From assembly GCF_014174395.1 (NCBI RefSeq), contig NZ_JABEQD010000004.1, forward strand, positions 124,001 to 188,000: a stretch of 64,000 nt of DNA, read 5' to 3'. The position numbers were made by a program, and so were the translations under genes. This DNA comes from Gluconacetobacter aggeris. Its GTDB lineage: Bacteria > Pseudomonadota > Alphaproteobacteria > Acetobacterales > Acetobacteraceae. Each line of letters starts with the position of its first letter. Position 1 is the first letter of the stretch. Below are positions 28,488-36,660 of this stretch, piece by piece. The notes beneath the pieces were generated by a model. That model made no database searches, had not been told where the DNA came from, and saw only the letters and a list, made by a program, of their open reading frames with translations.

Positions 28488-31406
28488 TCAGAGCCCGAGG
28501 CCGCGTTCCCTGCCGAGGTCGAGACCGTGATTGAAGGCCAGTTCCTGCCCGAGTCGGCGGCCCGATTCGATGGCGATGCCGAGAGCCTGCTTGCGGTTAG
28601 CAAGGATGGATTCGAGCTGCGGGTCGCGTTCGAGGCTTTTGGCTATATCGCCCATCGCTTTCTGCGTGGCCTTGTAGCCGGACATGTCGCCTGCCTGATA
28701 TTGGCGAAGGCTTGTCCGTTCCAGACCCTGCCAGCGTTCGACGAAGCGATCCGCGCGCTGGCGATCGGTGCGGAGTTCGGTTTCGATTTGCAGGGCGCGG
28801 ATGGCGTTGTTGACCCGACTGCTCGCGGCCTCCACAGCCAGTTCCGGGTTTTTCTTATAGGCGGCTTCGGCGTCGTGCGAGCCGTAAGGCCGCACCGCCT
28901 CGAATTCCTTGCGCGCGTCGCGCAGTTCCGTCACCTGTTCCGGGTTGGCCTTGCCGCCGCGTTCCTGCGCCTCGAAGATCGCATCGACCGCGCGGGCATG
29001 GCGGATGAGCGCGCGGGTGCGCGCGCGACGCAACACCGCTTCCGGGTCGTCTGTCGCTCTTCTTTCCGGCGTCGCTCTTTCCGGCCCCTGCCCGCCAACG
29101 GCGGGCAGGCTCGGCCCGTCGAAGAGGGTACGAACCTTCTCCGGGACGATCTTGCGCGTGATCTCGGCAACGCGCTCGCGGAAGGTGATGCCGCGCCGTT
29201 CGGCAAAATCCCGCGTGGGCTCATAATCGGAGGCCATGTCCTTCGCCCGGTCGCGCGACAGCGTGCGGGCCAAGCGGTTTTCATCGGTGAAGTCGTCATG
29301 GCCGTAATGCAGGCTTATCGCGTCGCGGTGGCGCGAGAGGGCGACATAGCTGGCATGAGCGTCAAGGCCTGGCGTGGCCAGAATATAGGTGCGGTCCACC
29401 GTCATGCCCTGCGCCTTGTGAATGGTCGCCGCATAGCCGTGGTCGATGCGGTTGTAATCCTTGAGGTCGAAGGAGACGTTGCGTCCGTCGTCGGTGCGGA
29501 CGCTCATGCTCTGGGTATTGGCCAGTTCGATAATCCCGAGCGTGCCATTCTTTACCCCGAGCCCGCGCTCGTTTTGCAGGAACATGACGCGATCGCCCGT
29601 GGCGAAATACCGTTCGCCGCGTTCGACGGTCAGATGCACATCGTTGCCGAGATTGCCTGCTTCCCGCATCTTCTCGCGCGCGGCCTTGTTGAGTTCGCGC
29701 ACTTCCGCGTTGGTGTGGGTGAGGATGATGCGGCTCTTATCGGGCGATGCCTGCCGGTCACGGTCCCAGTTGTCGATCAGATCGCCGCGCGCCTGCTCGC
29801 GTGTCTCAGTGGGATGAACCATCCCATGCGCGTCATAGGCATGAAGCGCCTCGCCCGTTCGGCCGGTCGCCAGATCGCGCGTGGCGTCGCGCTGCCAGTC
29901 CTCGCGCTGGCGGCGGACCGTGCCGATCTCGACGCCGCCGTGACGCTCATGAAGGGAGCGGAACGCCGCCCCCGCCTCGATGGATTGCAATTGCTGCGGA
30001 TCGCCGACCAGCACCACCTTCGCGCCCACATCGGCGGCGTGTGACAGCACGCGCTCCAACTGGCGCGTGCCGACCATGCCCGCCTCGTCGATCACCAGAA
30101 CGTCGCGGGCGGTGAGAAGGTCACGGTCCTGCGCCCATCCATGCTCCAGGCTCGCGATGGTGCGCGAGGCGATGCCCGATCCGCGCTCCAGATTCTCGGC
30201 GGCGATGCCCGACAGCGCCGCGCCCCGGACCTCGTAACCCGCCGTCTCCCAGGCGTCGCGCGCCACGCCGAGCATCGCGCTCTTTCCCGTCCCGGCATAG
30301 CCGACGACGATGCCGAGATCGCGCCCCTCCGTGACATGCGCCAGCGCGTTTTCCTGCTCGCCGGAAAGAGCCAGGCCACGTTGTTCGGCACGCTCCAAAG
30401 CCGCGCCGCGCTCCCTGTCGCTCATTTCATGGCGTTTGCGCTCCGCCATGAGTTCGGCGGCGCGATGGAGACGCTGTTCGGCCTCGATCATGTCGCTTGT
30501 GGTGAAACGGTCCTCGCCGCGTCCGTCCTGACCCAATTCCACCAGCTCGGGCGAGGCGCGCATCGCGCCCATGACCTCGTTGAACTGGTCGATCCCGTCG
30601 CTGTGCCGATGGGCGAATAGTGCCATGTCGCGGCGCGTGAAAGTCGCTTGCTGATGCGTGATCGCGTCGAGGGCGATGGAAGGATCGGCGACGATCCGCG
30701 CGCCGTTCTCTCGCGCGATGCGCCGATGCTCCTCGGCGCGGTCGGCCTCCTTCCCTTTGGCTTCGATGCGCTGTGCGGGCGCGCCGATCTTCGTCTGGGG
30801 CTCCAGCCCGATGCCGCGTGCCTCAAAGCTGCGATGGTCGATGCGCGCGTCGATGTCGAGTTCTATAAGCCGTTCGTTGGCAAGCTCGGCCCAGCGTTCC
30901 CGCCATCGCTCGACCCTCTCCGTGCGATTCCATTCGCGCGCCTTGGAACCGAAGCCATTCTCATCCACGGATCGCATGGTCAGCATGACATGGGCGTGGG
31001 GCTTGGGCGTCCCGTCCTCGGCGATGTCCCAATGCACATTGAGGTCGGCGATCATGCCCTGATCGACGAACGCTTCCTGCACAAAGTCGCGGGCGAGTTC
31101 GATGCCCTGCGCCTGCGTCATCTCGCGCGGCAGGGCGAACTCGACCTCTCGGGCAAGCTGCGCGTCCTTGCGGATTTCGAAGGCTTCGACGTCGTTCCAG
31201 AGCCGTTCGCGGTCGCTCCATTGCTCCGGCGCGTTCTCGGGCAGCATGATCCCGGAATGGACGACGCCGCGCTTGTGGGAAAAGTCGTGACTGCGCTCGA
31301 GCCGCTCGTCGCGTAGCCGCGAGCCGGAGCGGTAGGCCGCCGACGCCACCGCGCTGCTTCCGGCCTTGCGGCCGATGATCTTGACGTGAAGATGATAGAT
31401 CGCCAT
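28488..31406 (-). CDS. traA: Ti-type conjugative relaxase TraA (MobQ) with helicase domain
   Basis: A 972-residue relaxase-helicase. The N-terminal MobA/MobL nickase (about residues 1-230) starts MAIYHLHVKIIGRKAGSS, has a candidate catalytic Tyr in AAYRSGSRL and the metal-binding PHAHVMLTMR. A RecD/TraI-like helicase follows, with Walker A GYAGTGKSAML and Walker B VIDEAGMV, and IHKAQGMTVDRTY as a late motif. The C-terminal 200 residues are charged and helical. The start at 31406 leaves the oriT-like site upstream; the frame extends to 31541 without family similarity. It would nick oriT and pilot the single strand into a recipient through a helper transfer system. Confidence 0.92.
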   Translation of the reverse strand: MAIYHLHVKIIGRKAGSSAVASAAYRSGSRLRDERLERSHDFSHKRGVVHSGIMLPENAPEQWSDRERLWNDVEAFEIRKDAQLAREVEFALPREMTQAQGIELARDFVQEAFVDQGMIADLNVHWDIAEDGTPKPHAHVMLTMRSVDENGFGSKAREWNRTERVERWRERWAELANERLIELDIDARIDHRSFEARGIGLEPQTKIGAPAQRIEAKGKEADRAEEHRRIARENGARIVADPSIALDAITHQQATFTRRDMALFAHRHSDGIDQFNEVMGAMRASPELVELGQDGRGEDRFTTSDMIEAEQRLHRAAELMAERKRHEMSDRERGAALERAEQRGLALSGEQENALAHVTEGRDLGIVVGYAGTGKSAMLGVARDAWETAGYEVRGAALSGIAAENLERGSGIASRTIASLEHGWAQDRDLLTARDVLVIDEAGMVGTRQLERVLSHAADVGAKVVLVGDPQQLQSIEAGAAFRSLHERHGGVEIGTVRRQREDWQRDATRDLATGRTGEALHAYDAHGMVHPTETREQARGDLIDNWDRDRQASPDKSRIILTHTNAEVRELNKAAREKMREAGNLGNDVHLTVERGERYFATGDRVMFLQNERGLGVKNGTLGIIELANTQSMSVRTDDGRNVSFDLKDYNRIDHGYAATIHKAQGMTVDRTYILATPGLDAHASYVALSRHRDAISLHYGHDDFTDENRLARTLSRDRAKDMASDYEPTRDFAERRGITFRERVAEITRKIVPEKVRTLFDGPSLPAVGGQGPERATPERRATDDPEAVLRRARTRALIRHARAVDAIFEAQERGGKANPEQVTELRDARKEFEAVRPYGSHDAEAAYKKNPELAVEAASSRVNNAIRALQIETELRTDRQRADRFVERWQGLERTSLRQYQAGDMSGYKATQKAMGDIAKSLERDPQLESILANRKQALGIAIESGRRLGQELAFNHGLDLGRERGLGL

Positions 31407-31435
31407 CGCGATCAAGAATTGGCACGGCCAAGCGC

Positions 31436-31486
31436 ACGTCGGAACGACGTATAAGCGCGCCCTCCCTCGAAAAAATCTCGGGAGGG
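31436..31486 (+). other. oriT: Candidate oriT (RSF1010/pTi-like nic region)
   Basis: A short inverted repeat, ACGTCG and CGACGT around GAA (31436-31450), is followed directly by ATAAGCGCGCCCT (31451-31463). RSF1010-type nic sites have the same design: repeat, then TAAxTGCGCCCT. The reverse strand, GGGCGCGCTTATACGTCG, resembles the recalled pTi nic core with two differences. A second repeat, CCCTCCC/GGGAGGG, lies at 31460-31466 and 31480-31486. It sits between the divergent traA and traC-like genes, the usual oriT position. Confidence 0.7.
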
Positions 31487-31577
31487 ATCGGTCCGTGTCA
31501 GAGCGTCCCGGCAACATAGAAGCAATCAGGCGTGCGCTCAACTATCATGACCTCATTGAACGCCAATGGAGGACATG

Positions 31578-31904
31578 ATGCGCAAGCCACGGGACTTCGA
31601 CGCGGACCTGAAGGTTCTGGAGCACAAGGCGCGAGCGTTGAAAGCGCGCAAGGTGCAACAGCTCGGCGAGTTGGTCATCGCGACCGGCGCCGACGTCCTC
31701 AACGCCGACGAACTGGCGGGCGCTCTGATCGTCCTCGCCGAGACGAAGGACGCCGGAAAGAGGGAGGCATGGGCGAAGCGAGGTGCCGCCTTCTTTCAGC
31801 GCCGGATTCGGCGGACTCCGCAAGCGCCTGACCGCGACGCTGTCAGCGCTCAAACGCAACCGGGCGGCGCGCAATCGCCACCAGGCAGCCCAAGCGAGAC
31901 ATGA
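31578..31904 (+). CDS. TraC/TraD-like conjugal transfer accessory protein, 108 aa
   Basis: A small basic protein starting MRKPRDFDADLKVLEHKARA and containing KARKVQQLGELVIATGADVL and KREAWAKRGAAFFQ. These are hallmarks of the short Tra proteins encoded opposite Ti-type traA genes, thought to assist the relaxosome at oriT. ATGs at 31566 and 31575 are also possible. The C-terminal 40 residues are low complexity. It lies one base before the next small tra gene. Confidence 0.8.
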   Translation: MRKPRDFDADLKVLEHKARALKARKVQQLGELVIATGADVLNADELAGALIVLAETKDAGKREAWAKRGAAFFQRRIRRTPQAPDRDAVSAQTQPGGAQSPPGSPSET

Positions 31905-31905
31905 C

Positions 31906-32172
31906 ATGCGCGATTGGCAGATCAAGCGCCGCATCCGCACGCACAGGTTGATCGAACTCGGCGGCCTCGTCGTCAAAGCCGGGATCGTGGACCTCACCAA
32001 CGATAACCGCGCCATGATCTACGGCGCGCTGCTCTGGATGGCCGACAAGCTCCAAAGCGACGACGCCCAACGCGCCCGTGAACTCTGGGCCGAAAAGGGA
32101 AGAGCAGCTTTCAAGGCGGAACGCGACGATGCGAATCCCGCCGTCATACAGGAGCGGAATGACGGGATGTGA
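31906..32172 (+). CDS. TraD-like conjugal transfer protein, 88 aa
   Basis: It starts MRDWQIKRRIRTHRLIELGG and continues LVVKAGIVDLTNDNRAMIYGAL, the typical TraD-type sequence next to traA in rhizobial plasmids and mobilizable islands. It probably binds near oriT. The longer frame from 31783 overlaps the previous gene and is rejected. A 1-base gap to the upstream gene implies an operon. Confidence 0.82.
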   Translation: MRDWQIKRRIRTHRLIELGGLVVKAGIVDLTNDNRAMIYGALLWMADKLQSDDAQRARELWAEKGRAAFKAERDDANPAVIQERNDGM

Positions 32173-32190
32173 GATTGGGACGGCGGGCGG

Positions 32191-33117
32191 TCAGGGAAAG
32201 AGCACATGCTCCAAGGCCTCGGTCAGTTCAGCCCGCTTGGTATTGGGCAGCTTGGCGAGGTTGCGCTGCTTCCACATGACGGCAGGCAGATGCCGCGCCT
32301 CCGGTATTCCGAGAAGCGCCCAATCCGGTTCGCCCTTTTTGAAGCCAATGAGGAAGCGTCGGTGATCGTCCGGCATGTCGGCCACCATCGCGGCGATGAT
32401 CGCTTCCCGCGCAGCCTCAAGCTCCGCAAGCGCGACAGGCTCCTGCGTCATGCCGGCGAAGCCCCGCACGAACTCCTCGCGCAACGGCTTGCGAGTCGGG
32501 GCAAGAACTTCGGCCATCGGACGGTTGTGGCTGATGAGGTAAACCAGAAAGGCTTGACGCAACGCATCGTCGACTCCTTCGTTTGCCAGCAGGGCACGCA
32601 CATCGAAAAGATCGCGAGGATGCTGGCGGTCGAGCGCTGCTACGATCTTGCCCGCATAGAGATCGGCAAAGGACACGACCTGCATCTCGGCGAAGCCGAA
32701 GGCGTCTTCGACAGCAGGAACCACGCTCATCACGACGGGATCATAGACTGCGCCGCGAAGCACCGGCGTCACCTCGATCTTGATCTGCACGCCATTCGCC
32801 CGAACGATCAGCTTGGTGACGATATTCTCGTCGGCGGACCGCGAGGCGTTGACCCTCACGGCGGGGATGCCTCGCTCGATCCGTTCCTTGATCCGCAGCA
32901 TTGCGGTGTCGATTGCTGTGAGCGATGTGGCCCGATCTTCAACCGGCAGATAGGTCAGGTCGATGTCCACGGAGAGGCGTGGCATGTCGCGCACGAACAG
33001 GTTGATCGCTGTGCCGCCTTTGAGTGCGAAAGCCCGCTCCTCCGCCACGAAAGGAAGGGCACGAATGAGAAGGGCAACCTGCTGCCGGTATGTGTCGAGG
33101 AAGGCCATGAAATTCAC
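32191..33117 (-). CDS. abiEii: AbiEii-type nucleotidyltransferase toxin
   Basis: A 308-residue DUF1814/AbiEii protein. The nucleotidyltransferase core is visible as FALKGGTAINLFVRDMPR with the acidic pair in LSVDIDLTY, followed by KIEVTPVL and FADLYAGKIVAALDRQHPRD. Family members transfer nucleotides to tRNA or other RNA and stop growth on phage infection. Its start overlaps the stop of the AbiEi gene by four bases, the usual antitoxin-first order. Confidence 0.9.
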   Translation of the reverse strand: MNFMAFLDTYRQQVALLIRALPFVAEERAFALKGGTAINLFVRDMPRLSVDIDLTYLPVEDRATSLTAIDTAMLRIKERIERGIPAVRVNASRSADENIVTKLIVRANGVQIKIEVTPVLRGAVYDPVVMSVVPAVEDAFGFAEMQVVSFADLYAGKIVAALDRQHPRDLFDVRALLANEGVDDALRQAFLVYLISHNRPMAEVLAPTRKPLREEFVRGFAGMTQEPVALAELEAAREAIIAAMVADMPDDHRRFLIGFKKGEPDWALLGIPEARHLPAVMWKQRNLAKLPNTKRAELTEALEHVLFP

Positions 33118-33902
33118 GGGCCTCCAAGGTCAGACGGCACGGTGATGTTGTAATTCGGATCGAGCCTGCCACCTTTGACGAGAACGCGCTTGCCCGAACC
33201 CAGATCGACGCGGGATATGTCGAGTCGGGATCGCCACGCATGGCGGTGGCGGTCGGCGAAGAAGAGGAAGAGTCGCTTCACCTTCACGCTGGCGCAGGCC
33301 TCAAGCAGCGTTTGCAGGCGGCGGGGGCTTAAATCGCTCATCCCTTCCATCAAGGCATCGACCTGATGGAAGCTCTCATGCTCGGGCAACTCGTCGAGCA
33401 ATTCGAGAACGGCGCGCTCCTTGCTGGAATAGCGGAGTGGCAGGGTCAGTCCGCCGGGATTGACCATGACGGAACGTGGTTCAGGCGGCGCGTCGGCATC
33501 GCCGGGAAACAGCCGCAGGCTGTTGTGCCAGTGAAAGGTCACGTCGAGCGGCAGGCTCGCCAGCCAGGTCGGCGGGCGCTTCGGTCCGTAAAGGTGAACC
33601 TCCCGCGTCGCTGTCGAAAGATAGTGGGCGTAACCCTGCTGTTCGAGCGCCGTGCGCCCGCCGGCGGTCAGCGGAAGGTCCAGCACTTTCTGAAGCGAGA
33701 CCACCACCTGCTGCCAGGTCAGCGTCGTGCGCGAGCGGCGATAGACTCGCCGGGCCGGGCTATCGAGCCAGCCCGCGCGAACATACTGGCTGCGTAGCGC
33801 CGACGAATAGCCGTGGGCCTCCATCCAAGCGGCATCGGCCAAGAGTCCCTCGGGGAGTTCCTGCTGGAGTTGGTTTAATTTTCCGCCAGAACGCATATCC
33901 AT
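33114..33902 (-). CDS. abiEi: AbiEi-type antitoxin
   Basis: A 262-residue protein with an N-terminal winged-helix part (LLADAAWMEAHGYSSALRSQYVRAGWLD, then ARRVYRRSR) and a C-terminal AbiEi domain with EVHLYGPKRPPTWL and ERAVLELLDELPEHESF. It represses its own operon and neutralises AbiEii in this type IV toxin-antitoxin system. It is the upstream gene of the pair, with a start at 33902 just beside an AT-rich control region. Confidence 0.88.
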   Translation of the reverse strand: MDMRSGGKLNQLQQELPEGLLADAAWMEAHGYSSALRSQYVRAGWLDSPARRVYRRSRTTLTWQQVVVSLQKVLDLPLTAGGRTALEQQGYAHYLSTATREVHLYGPKRPPTWLASLPLDVTFHWHNSLRLFPGDADAPPEPRSVMVNPGGLTLPLRYSSKERAVLELLDELPEHESFHQVDALMEGMSDLSPRRLQTLLEACASVKVKRLFLFFADRHRHAWRSRLDISRVDLGSGKRVLVKGGRLDPNYNITVPSDLGGP

Positions 33903-34380
33903 GCTTAGTATTCTGACAGAATTTCAAACCTGTGTCGAGTTCATATTTATCGACATTCGCTAAGCCAAGCTTTATTTTTCTTGCAATATATAAACCAGCC
34001 CTGAAGGTCAATGAGAGGGTCACCTGCGTCGGGTCGTCCTCAAAAATCCGCTTTCAGAGCGGAATTTTCAATATGATGCTGCGGCGGTTCCGCCCCACGC
34101 CGCCGGAGCTACACGCTGGCGACCTGTTAACGACAGGCGATTTCCCTATACATATCGGCCCGCACATGCTGAAGAATCTTGGTATTTTTAACATATACCG
34201 ACCGACACGTTAAGGTTGAGCTATGCAATACGGATCGCGCACGACCAGATCGACACGCGTCTTGAGGAGAGGGGCGCACGCCGCACACATCTCAGCGTCG
34301 CCCAGCCCGCCCCATCTGCTATTGCCAAAAAGAGCTATTTCATTCCAAATGGCCACTTTGGAATCGGTGAGATTCGGGCC
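33903..34380. other. Control region between AbiE operon and defence cassette
   Basis: About 480 bases, AT-rich in the first third. It must carry divergent promoters for abiEi (leftward) and the Phd-led cassette (rightward). Open frames at 33932-34213 and 34216-34380 show no recognisable domain. The near end holds the palindrome listed separately. Confidence 0.5.
34342..34364. promoter_or_regulatory. Perfect palindrome before phd-like gene, likely operator
   Basis: ATTCCAAA (34342-34349) and TTTGGAAT (34357-34364) are exact inverted repeats around TGGCCAC, which itself contains TGGCCA. The site ends 16 bases before the phd-like start. Phd/YefM antitoxins bind such palindromes to regulate their own operon. 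Confidence 0.65.
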
Positions 34381-34575
34381 ATGAAAACCATGTCGGCGCG
34401 CGATGCCAAGAACGGCTTTGGGTTGCTGATCGACACAGCGCGCGCCGAGCCTGTCACGGTCGAAAAACACGGACGAGGCGTGGTCGTGGTCATGTCGGTT
34501 GAAGAATACGAGCGGCTGAAGGCGGCGCAGCAGCCCGCATCATCGCCAGAGCACAACACAGGGCCAAAAGCCTGA
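34381..34575 (+). CDS. Phd/YefM-type antitoxin-like protein without adjacent toxin
   Basis: A 64-residue protein beginning MKTMSARDAKNGFGLLIDTA, followed by PVTVEKHGRGVVVVMSVEEY, the standard Phd/YefM DNA-binding and dimer fold. The C-terminal toxin-neutralising part is short (QPASSPEHNTGPKA). No Doc, YoeB or other toxin gene follows; instead a DNA methyltransferase gene starts 6 or 21 bases later. It may have become the transcriptional regulator of the restriction cassette. The start at 34381 is chosen because the longer frame to 34216 has no family similarity. Confidence 0.8.
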   Translation: MKTMSARDAKNGFGLLIDTARAEPVTVEKHGRGVVVVMSVEEYERLKAAQQPASSPEHNTGPKA

Positions 34576-34596
34576 CGGACCTTGGGGGACACTGAA

Positions 34597-36660
34597 TTGA
34601 AAAGCCTGCTGGACCAGCTTCCCGCCATCGTCGCCGACGGCAAGAGGGAAGCCGAGCGCGTGATGGAGCGAGCCGAGAGCAACTATCGCCTCGGGCTGCA
34701 AACCCGCGAACTGGTCATTCCGTCGCGTGATACAGATTCGGCTGACATGCTGCGCATAGCCGATCGCGCCAGCCACGACCTGAATTCGACCGAAATGAAC
34801 AGGCTGATTTACGGCGATAACCTGCTGGCAATGTCGGCATTGCTGGCAGGTGACGAGCCTTCGTCGTCCATGCGGGGCAAGATCGACCTTATCTACATAG
34901 ACCCTCCTTTTGATAGTAAGGCTGATTATAGAACTAAAATTGATTTAGGAACGACAAATTTAGAACAAGCCCCAACAATTTTAGAGCAGTTTGCATATTC
35001 CGATACATGGGTTGACGGGGCTGCATCATATATGAGGATGATTGTTCCGCGTCTAATTCTTATGCGCGAACTTCTAAAAGACTCCGGTTCTCTATTTTTT
35101 CATATAGATTGGCGGATGGGGCATCATGTCAAAATAGCCCTAGAAAGTATTTTCGGATATGAAAACTATAGAAATGAAATAATATGGCAAAGAACATCCG
35201 CTGGAAAACCGATTTATAACAACCTTCCAAAAAATGCTGATTATATTATATGGTTTACAAAATCAGGATCTTACAAATTCTTCCCGGTTATTAAAGATCT
35301 GAGTGAGAATGATATTTCCACGTTCACCATGGACGATGGAGATGGTCGAGGGGCATATAACACACAGCCCATCATTAACCCCGCGCCGCGACCGAATCTA
35401 CAATATACCTATACTGATAATAAGGGACGGGCGTGGGCGTCGCCAAACAATGGATGGCGATTCAATGAGAAAAGGATGCGAGATTTAGAAAATGAAAATC
35501 GCTTGCATTTCACGGGAAAGACAATACGGGAAAAATACTACTTATATGAGCGCCTTGAAAAAGGAAAACAAGTTCCGAATATATGGACAGATATTAATGG
35601 AAATTCAGTCAGGTATAGCAGCGAAAATATCGGATATGCAACGCAGAAACCAGAAGAGCTGTTGAATAGGATAGTAAAAGCTGTCACGGTTACGGGTGAT
35701 TTAGTTGCGGATTTTTTTGCAGGTTCCGGCACAACGGCGGCCGTAGCCGAGCGGCTCGGTCGTCAATGGATTGTGTCCGATCTCGGCAAGCCAGCCTGCA
35801 TGATCACGCGCAAACGTCTGATCGACCAGAACGCGAAGCCGTTCCTCTATCAGCACATCGGCGACTATCAGGTGGAACAGATGCGTTCGACAATGGGCGC
35901 GAGATTTCGCATCGGCGACCTCGCTGAAATCGTGCTTGGGCTCTACGGAGCATTGCCACTCCCCATCGAGGAAAATCCAAACAAGAACATGGGTCGGCTT
36001 AAGGGGAGCAAAACTCTTGTGCTGGCCGATAGCCCGAACAAAATGACCGGCCTTGCCACGCTGCGCCGCGCGATCGAAATCCGTGACAACCTCATGGGCG
36101 GCTGGGACAAGGTGGTGATTCTCGGCTGGAACTTCTCGACAGAGATCGGACGCGACATTGAGGCGTTGGGGCAGGGGGATCGACTCGAAGTGCTGGTGAT
36201 CCCGCCAGACCTGCTCGACCGGCTCAAAAAGAAGGGCCACAAGCTCAAGGCTGACGAGGTGCGTTTCTCGTCGCTGCAATATCTCAAGCTGGGCTCAGTT
36301 TCCTGCCAGAAGGATGGGGAGCGCGAGACTCTTTCTGTGGAGATTGCCAATTATGTGCTGCTCTCGCCGGAGGCGCTGAATCTCGATGAGGCGAACCGGG
36401 ACAAGCTGCAAAAGATTATCAATTCGGACCCGCTGGCGCTGATCGAGTATTGGAGCGTCGATCCCGACTATGACGGCGAGGTGTTCCGCTCTGTTTGGCA
36501 AGATTATCGTGGCAATACGGATAACGATGGCGACCCCTATCGTGTGGTCAGAGCGGCAAAACTTGTCGGATTGCCGAAAAAGAACGGTCCGCGCCGCATC
36601 TGCGTGCGCGTGGTCGATGTGTTCGGCTTCGAGGCCGAAGCGACGGTCGAGGTGGTGTGA
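34597..36660 (+). CDS. Type III-like site-specific DNA methyltransferase (beta class)
   Basis: About 687 residues. Motif IV is DPPF (IDLIYIDPPFDSK) and motif I is FAGSGT, with about 270 residues of target-recognition region between them. That order defines beta-class N6-adenine/N4-cytosine enzymes, including type III Mod subunits. A long C-terminal extension follows. A TTG at 34597 has GGGGGA seven bases ahead; a TTG at 34582 is the alternative. Bases about 34905 to 35720 are strikingly AT-rich while both ends are GC-rich, so the central recognition region looks imported. The gene ends TGATG-overlapped with the helicase gene. Confidence 0.9.
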   Translation: MKSLLDQLPAIVADGKREAERVMERAESNYRLGLQTRELVIPSRDTDSADMLRIADRASHDLNSTEMNRLIYGDNLLAMSALLAGDEPSSSMRGKIDLIYIDPPFDSKADYRTKIDLGTTNLEQAPTILEQFAYSDTWVDGAASYMRMIVPRLILMRELLKDSGSLFFHIDWRMGHHVKIALESIFGYENYRNEIIWQRTSAGKPIYNNLPKNADYIIWFTKSGSYKFFPVIKDLSENDISTFTMDDGDGRGAYNTQPIINPAPRPNLQYTYTDNKGRAWASPNNGWRFNEKRMRDLENENRLHFTGKTIREKYYLYERLEKGKQVPNIWTDINGNSVRYSSENIGYATQKPEELLNRIVKAVTVTGDLVADFFAGSGTTAAVAERLGRQWIVSDLGKPACMITRKRLIDQNAKPFLYQHIGDYQVEQMRSTMGARFRIGDLAEIVLGLYGALPLPIEENPNKNMGRLKGSKTLVLADSPNKMTGLATLRRAIEIRDNLMGGWDKVVILGWNFSTEIGRDIEALGQGDRLEVLVIPPDLLDRLKKKGHKLKADEVRFSSLQYLKLGSVSCQKDGERETLSVEIANYVLLSPEALNLDEANRDKLQKIINSDPLALIEYWSVDPDYDGEVFRSVWQDYRGNTDNDGDPYRVVRAAKLVGLPKKNGPRRICVRVVDVFGFEAEATVEVV

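Noticed and set aside
28527-30044. 505-codon frame antisense to traA
   Set aside because: The relaxase-helicase motifs are on the opposite strand; this is a shadow frame.
31407-31541. N-terminal extension of TraA to 31541
   Set aside because: The extra residues do not resemble the family, whose start is MAIYHLHVK, and the DNA carries the oriT-like site.
33932-34380. Open frames in the control region upstream of the phd-like gene
   Set aside because: No domain and no ribosome binding site; the long frame joining to phd adds residues unlike any Phd protein.
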